The notes under the pieces were generated by a model. The model saw only the letters and a program-made list of their open reading frames with translations. It made no database searches and was not told the DNA's origin. 5,767 bases of DNA. Source: JAKQHY01 sp034429475 (lineage in GTDB: Bacteria > Chloroflexota > Anaerolineae > B4-G1 > SLSP01). Shown here piece by piece: positions 5,706 to 5,767 of the stretch. Where the stretch lies: contig DAOUGD010000245.1 in the NCBI GenBank assembly GCA_034429475.1, forward strand, positions 1 to 5,767, given 5' to 3'. The position numbers and the translations under genes are program-made. Each line of letters begins with the position of its first letter. The first letter of the stretch is position 1.

Positions 5706-5756
5706 GCCCACGATTTGCGCCTAAAGGCGCGGTTTGGAGGGTATTTTTTCGTGGGC
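5706..5756. repeat. Nested inverted repeats near the right edge
   Basis: Outer arms GCCCACGA (5706-5713) and TCGTGGGC (5749-5756) are perfect complements. Inside lies the hairpin GCGCC-TAAA-GGCGC (5717-5730). A run of six T (5744-5749) runs into the outer right arm on the plus strand. This could be a structured 3' end or part of a mobile or dispersed repeat. A further short stem GGGC-GTA-GCCC closes the window (5757-5767). I see no gene between 5610 and 5767. Confidence 0.5.
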
Positions 5757-5767
5757 GGGCGTAGCCC

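Noticed and set aside
5663..5720. The segment around GATTGGACTAAGAATC considered as a tRNA or small RNA gene.
   Set aside because: Only 4-5-bp stems, no T-loop consensus GGTTCRANYCC and no cloverleaf could be drawn.

Overview
The window looks like a chromosomal stretch from a GC-rich member of the Chloroflexota, most likely Anaerolineae or a relative. The best clue is the substrate-binding lipoprotein, whose linker after the lipobox cysteine is a Val/Glu/Lys repeat (VEVEKVVEKT units), a layout common in ABC binding proteins of that phylum. Intergenic repeats of the type CGTTTCACGCA... and GCAAAGGC also fit, but less strongly. The phylum call is inference from style, not from a marker gene.

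All three credible genes lie on the minus strand, so they read from right to left. First (5503-5096) is a stand-alone receiver-domain protein whose phospho-acceptor Asp position holds Glu. Second (4964-2439) is an 841-residue protein without an export signal. It has an N-terminal beta-sandwich, a central alpha-helical part resembling an (alpha/alpha) toroid and a C-terminal beta-rich part, a layout reminiscent of polysaccharide lyase or heparinase-like proteins, but I do not recognise the family firmly. Third (2211-103) is a Tat-type, lipobox-carrying family 5 (DppA/OppA-like) solute-binding protein. It ends at a clear 14-bp stem terminator-like hairpin. No permease, ATPase, histidine kinase or DNA-binding regulator is present.

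The most interesting signal is not coding. The receiver gene and the binding-protein gene are each preceded by the same roughly 48-bp module (2336-2383 and 5561-5608; 40 of 48 positions identical by my hand alignment). Each has a 17-bp dyad AAAAGTCTTYYACTTTT followed by ACTTTTNGGAC boxes 21 bp apart. In both cases a TAMAGT -10-like hexamer sits 17 bp from an AAGACT hexamer inside the dyad. This suggests that both promoters answer to one unidentified regulator, linking the atypical receiver to solute uptake. The middle gene lacks the module; its upstream spacer instead holds a degenerate AGTCG-type tandem repeat.

The remaining intergenic DNA holds dispersed-repeat-like material: a CGTTTCAC pair that supplies the receiver gene's stop codon, an 8-bp GCAAAGGC repeat, nested inverted repeats at the right end, and GC palindromes at the left end. 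No tRNA, rRNA, CRISPR array, transposase or phage gene was seen.
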